From NCBI GenBank assembly GCA_016291595.1, contig JAEEXN010000005.1:1-64000 (forward strand): a stretch of DNA of 64,000 nt. The letters are read 5' to 3'. This stretch comes from Prevotella sp. (GTDB lineage Bacteria > Bacteroidota > Bacteroidia > Bacteroidales > Bacteroidaceae). Every line of letters starts with the position of its first letter. Positions within the stretch are counted from its first letter, which is position 1. Below, piece after piece: positions 62,720 to 64,000 of this stretch. Both the position numbers and the translations under genes were made by a program. The notes under the pieces were generated by a model. That model ran no database searches, was not told the DNA's origin, and worked only from the letters and a program-made list of their open reading frames with translations.

Positions 62720-62727
62720 CAAAATTA
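62720..62727 (-). promoter_or_regulatory. -7 element of the LptF/G-ribBA unit
   Basis: TAATTTTG on the minus strand, 38 bases before the ATG at 62681. Confidence 0.55.
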
Positions 62728-62903
62728 CTATAAAAAAGTCAGAGAACGGCAGTTTTTTCAGTTTTTTATGGTTACCAGCGTTGTTTTTTAAGGTTTTTGT
62801 ATGGATAGCTATTTGCTACTATAGTCGCTGATACTATAGTTTCCAGAATGTTAGTGTTTTTTTTGGCTCAGAAGGCGTGCCTCCTTTTCGGGGCGTCGCA
62901 TGT

Positions 62904-63305
62904 TTACAGTCCAGTCGACTGGTGCAGCCGGTAAAGGTTGTCGTCCCAGATGTCGTGCAACCATTCTAAATCCTCGGGAACGGCATGGTCAATTACGCTC
63001 AGGATGTAGTCGTTCGTAATGTCGCTTTTAATCATTTCCATCTGCCAGAAGTTTCCTTCCTCGCCCGGTTCGTCATCCCATTCCAGCCTGATGAGCTTCA
63101 TTTTTTTCTCCTCTACGATGGTTGCCGTGCGCTTTTCGTGGTGGCTCCATTCTTCACCCCATGTGAAAGTGAGCTTGTCACCGTCTCTTGTCACCGTGTT
63201 GGCAATCCATTTTTGAAGTCCTGACTCGTTGCTGATTAAGGGCCAGATAATGTTTGGAGAACTAGAATGCAGTTCATATTCCAAATGAATTCTTTGCTTT
63301 TTCAT
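62904..63305 (-). CDS. START-like (SRPBCC) domain protein
   Basis: A 133-residue single-domain protein with the helix-grip fold of START-like proteins (LEYELHSSSPNIIWPLISNESGLQKWIA, LIRLEWDDEPGEEGNFWQMEM). It may bind a hydrophobic ligand in a cavity. A homolog appears in many Bacteroidales and its role is unknown. ATG 63305 (MKKQRIHLEYE) is chosen because a -7 element (TATATTTG, 63334-63341) excludes the longer frame. Confidence 0.85.
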   Translation of the reverse strand: MKKQRIHLEYELHSSSPNIIWPLISNESGLQKWIANTVTRDGDKLTFTWGEEWSHHEKRTATIVEEKKMKLIRLEWDDEPGEEGNFWQMEMIKSDITNDYILSVIDHAVPEDLEWLHDIWDDNLYRLHQSTGL

Positions 63306-63333
63306 AGGGCTAGTCAGTTTTGATTTTCGTATG

Positions 63334-63341
63334 CAAATATA
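63334..63341 (-). promoter_or_regulatory. -7 element of the START-like gene
   Basis: TATATTTG on the minus strand, 29 bases before the ATG at 63305. Confidence 0.6.
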
Positions 63342-63380
63342 CAAAAAAAAGATGAAGGAGAAAAAATATCCGCGAAATAT

Positions 63381-63411
63381 TTTGCGTATTCCGAAAAATA
63401 TTATACCTTTG
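63381..63411 (+). promoter_or_regulatory. Promoter of the CAU tRNA
   Basis: TTTG at 63381-63384, 19 bases, then TACCTTTG at 63404-63411. Confidence 0.75.
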
Positions 63412-63433
63412 CACCCGCATTCAAGCAAATGAT

Positions 63434-63510
63434 GGCGGGATAGCTCAGCTGGTTAGAGCGCATGATTCATAATCATGAGGTCGCCGGTTCAATCCCGGCT
63501 CCCGCTACCA
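63434..63510 (+). tRNA. tRNA with anticodon CAU (Met, or Ile2 with lysidine)
   Basis: All parts of a 77-nt tRNA are visible: acceptor GGCGGGA with TCCCGCT, D-arm GCTCAGCTGGTTAGAGC, anticodon stem CATGA/TCATG around TTCATAA, T-arm GCCGGTTCAATCCCGGC, discriminator A and encoded CCA. The first pair of the acceptor stem would be G-U. CAT in the loop fits elongator Met or an isoleucine tRNA with modified C; the sequence alone does not settle it. It is followed by its own terminator. Confidence 0.95.
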
Positions 63511-63512
63511 GG

Positions 63513-63555
63513 AAGAGGACATACTGAATAAACAGTGTGTCCTCTTATCTTTTTG
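63513..63555 (+). terminator. Terminator of the CAU tRNA
   Basis: AAGAGGACATACTG pairs with CAGTGTGTCCTCTT (one T.G pair), six-base loop, then a T-run (TCTTTTTG). Confidence 0.85.
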
Positions 63556-63773
63556 TTCGTTTGTATGATGAAAGATTCTCAGAATGAAAACTTACTGGTT
63601 TGTTGCTGATTACAGCCTGATTTTAGCGTGTTAGAATTTAATTGTCAGTCAGTAATTTCAGCTTTTGCATGGTTTAATTGAGACAATTATAGATCTTTAT
63701 CCTTTTCAGTCGTTATCTGCCTCTGAGTCAATATGCCTTTAGACCACGGCAGCCTCCTGCGTAATTATAACTT
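63556..63773. other. Spacer after the tRNA, no gene
   Basis: Part of a 490-base gene-free end of the window. AT-rich, nothing recognised before the arrays that start at 63774. Confidence 0.5.
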
Positions 63774-63832
63774 GAGGTACAATCAGCCATGTGTTGAGGT
63801 ACATTCGGTCATCGTTCAGGGTACCAACAGGC
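63774..63832 (-). repeat. GTACC array, three units at 22 bp (locus 2, inverted)
   Basis: GGTAC, the reverse complement of GTACC, stands at 63776, 63798 and 63820, 22 bases apart. AACAGGC at the end matches the GCCTGTT leader of locus 1 (46799). The array therefore reads on the minus strand. Confidence 0.85.
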
Positions 63833-63845
63833 ACATATTGGAAGG

Positions 63846-63929
63846 CTATCACTGTAGTGAAAGGATCCTCTCACTCCAGTGATAGCCTTCTCTCACTCCA
63901 GTGATAGGACTCTCTCACTGCAGTGATAG
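63846..63929 (+). repeat. Palindromic array, four units at 22 bp (locus 2)
   Basis: Units at 63849, 63871, 63893 and 63915. Spacers are GATCCTC, CCTTCTC and GACTCTC. The first two equal spacers two and three of locus 1 (46703-46786), in the same order, so locus 2 looks offset by one unit. Both arrays end with GTTTCT. Confidence 0.9.
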
Positions 63930-64000
63930 TTTCTAAAAAATGTTAATTGACGTTTACTTGAACCCTTCCGCCGAAACAGAGATCGTAAAGGGTTTTACTC

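Noticed and set aside
63846-63929. CRISPR array at the end of the window
   Set aside because: Same short palindromic unit as at 46703; no cas genes and no 30-base spacers.
1-64000. Insertion sequence, prophage or integrated element
   Set aside because: No transposase, integrase or phage structural gene is seen; VapE alone is not enough.
1-64000. Long antisense reading frames opposite many genes
   Set aside because: They follow the codon pattern of the gene on the other strand and have no promoters or family matches.

Overview
The window looks like the chromosome of a Prevotella-type member of the Bacteroidales. Three things point there: many promoters of the Bacteroidetes type (TTTG or TTG, then 18-20 bases, then TAnnTTTG), hardly any Shine-Dalgarno sequences, and typical families of that group (SusC/SusD, PorT, DUF6377, DUF4831, ExbB/ExbD/ExbD/TonB). 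The genus is an inference from gene content, not from a database match.

Layout. 1-3100: the end of the large ribosomal operon (rpsM, rpsK, rpsD, rpoA, rplQ), closed by a strong terminator. 3175-5261: a lone VapE/VirE-type ATPase gene, then about 900 bases without genes that hold a 22-bp phased repeat array. 5262-9438: a SpoIIE-type phosphatase fused to an anti-sigma-like ATPase, an SLC13 permease and a STAS protein. 9558-19225: mostly single genes (glycine-zipper lipoprotein, RlpA, glutamate dehydrogenase, MetY, SIMPL protein, a large PEP/pyruvate-binding protein with receiver-like modules, a GIN-domain protein). 19423-23194: a promoter-terminator pair that may make a short RNA, a GH43 enzyme, an aquaporin and an FHS sugar symporter. 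24186-37775: a polysaccharide utilization locus (SusC, SusD, surface glycan-binding protein, GH16, GH5, GH3), probably for a beta-glucan, followed by a membrane-spanning DUF6377 regulator. 37999-50000: housekeeping genes (fba, NAD(P)H-hydrate repair, hpt, adk, obg, pgeF, M23 peptidase, AICAR transformylase, rplS). 49445-52368: a 5'-nucleotidase split over two genes, PorT and a small 2[4Fe-4S] ferredoxin. 52561-58050: a minus-strand exbB-exbD-exbD-tonB-pstS-like-TPR operon. 58237-63510: aspartate aminotransferase, ribBA, LptF/G permease, a START-like protein and a CAU tRNA.

How the parts fit. The utilization locus is self-contained: SusC/SusD and the glycan-binding lipoprotein capture and import oligosaccharides, GH16 and GH5 cut the backbone, GH3 releases glucose, and the TonB operon further along could energise the SusC transporter. 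The 5262-9438 block resembles a partner-switching module, but no sigma factor lies next to it.

The least explained part is a set of intergenic arrays with a 20-22 bp period. Two loci 17 kb apart (46703-46858 and 63774-63929) carry the same two blocks: four palindromic TCACT-CC-AGTGATAG units and three GTACC units, each at exactly 22 bp. The palindromic blocks have the same orientation at both loci, but the GTACC blocks are inverted and lie on opposite sides. Two more arrays with AGGCAT-like cores lie at 4812-4910 and 23654-23737. No mobile-element, CRISPR or rRNA signature was found.
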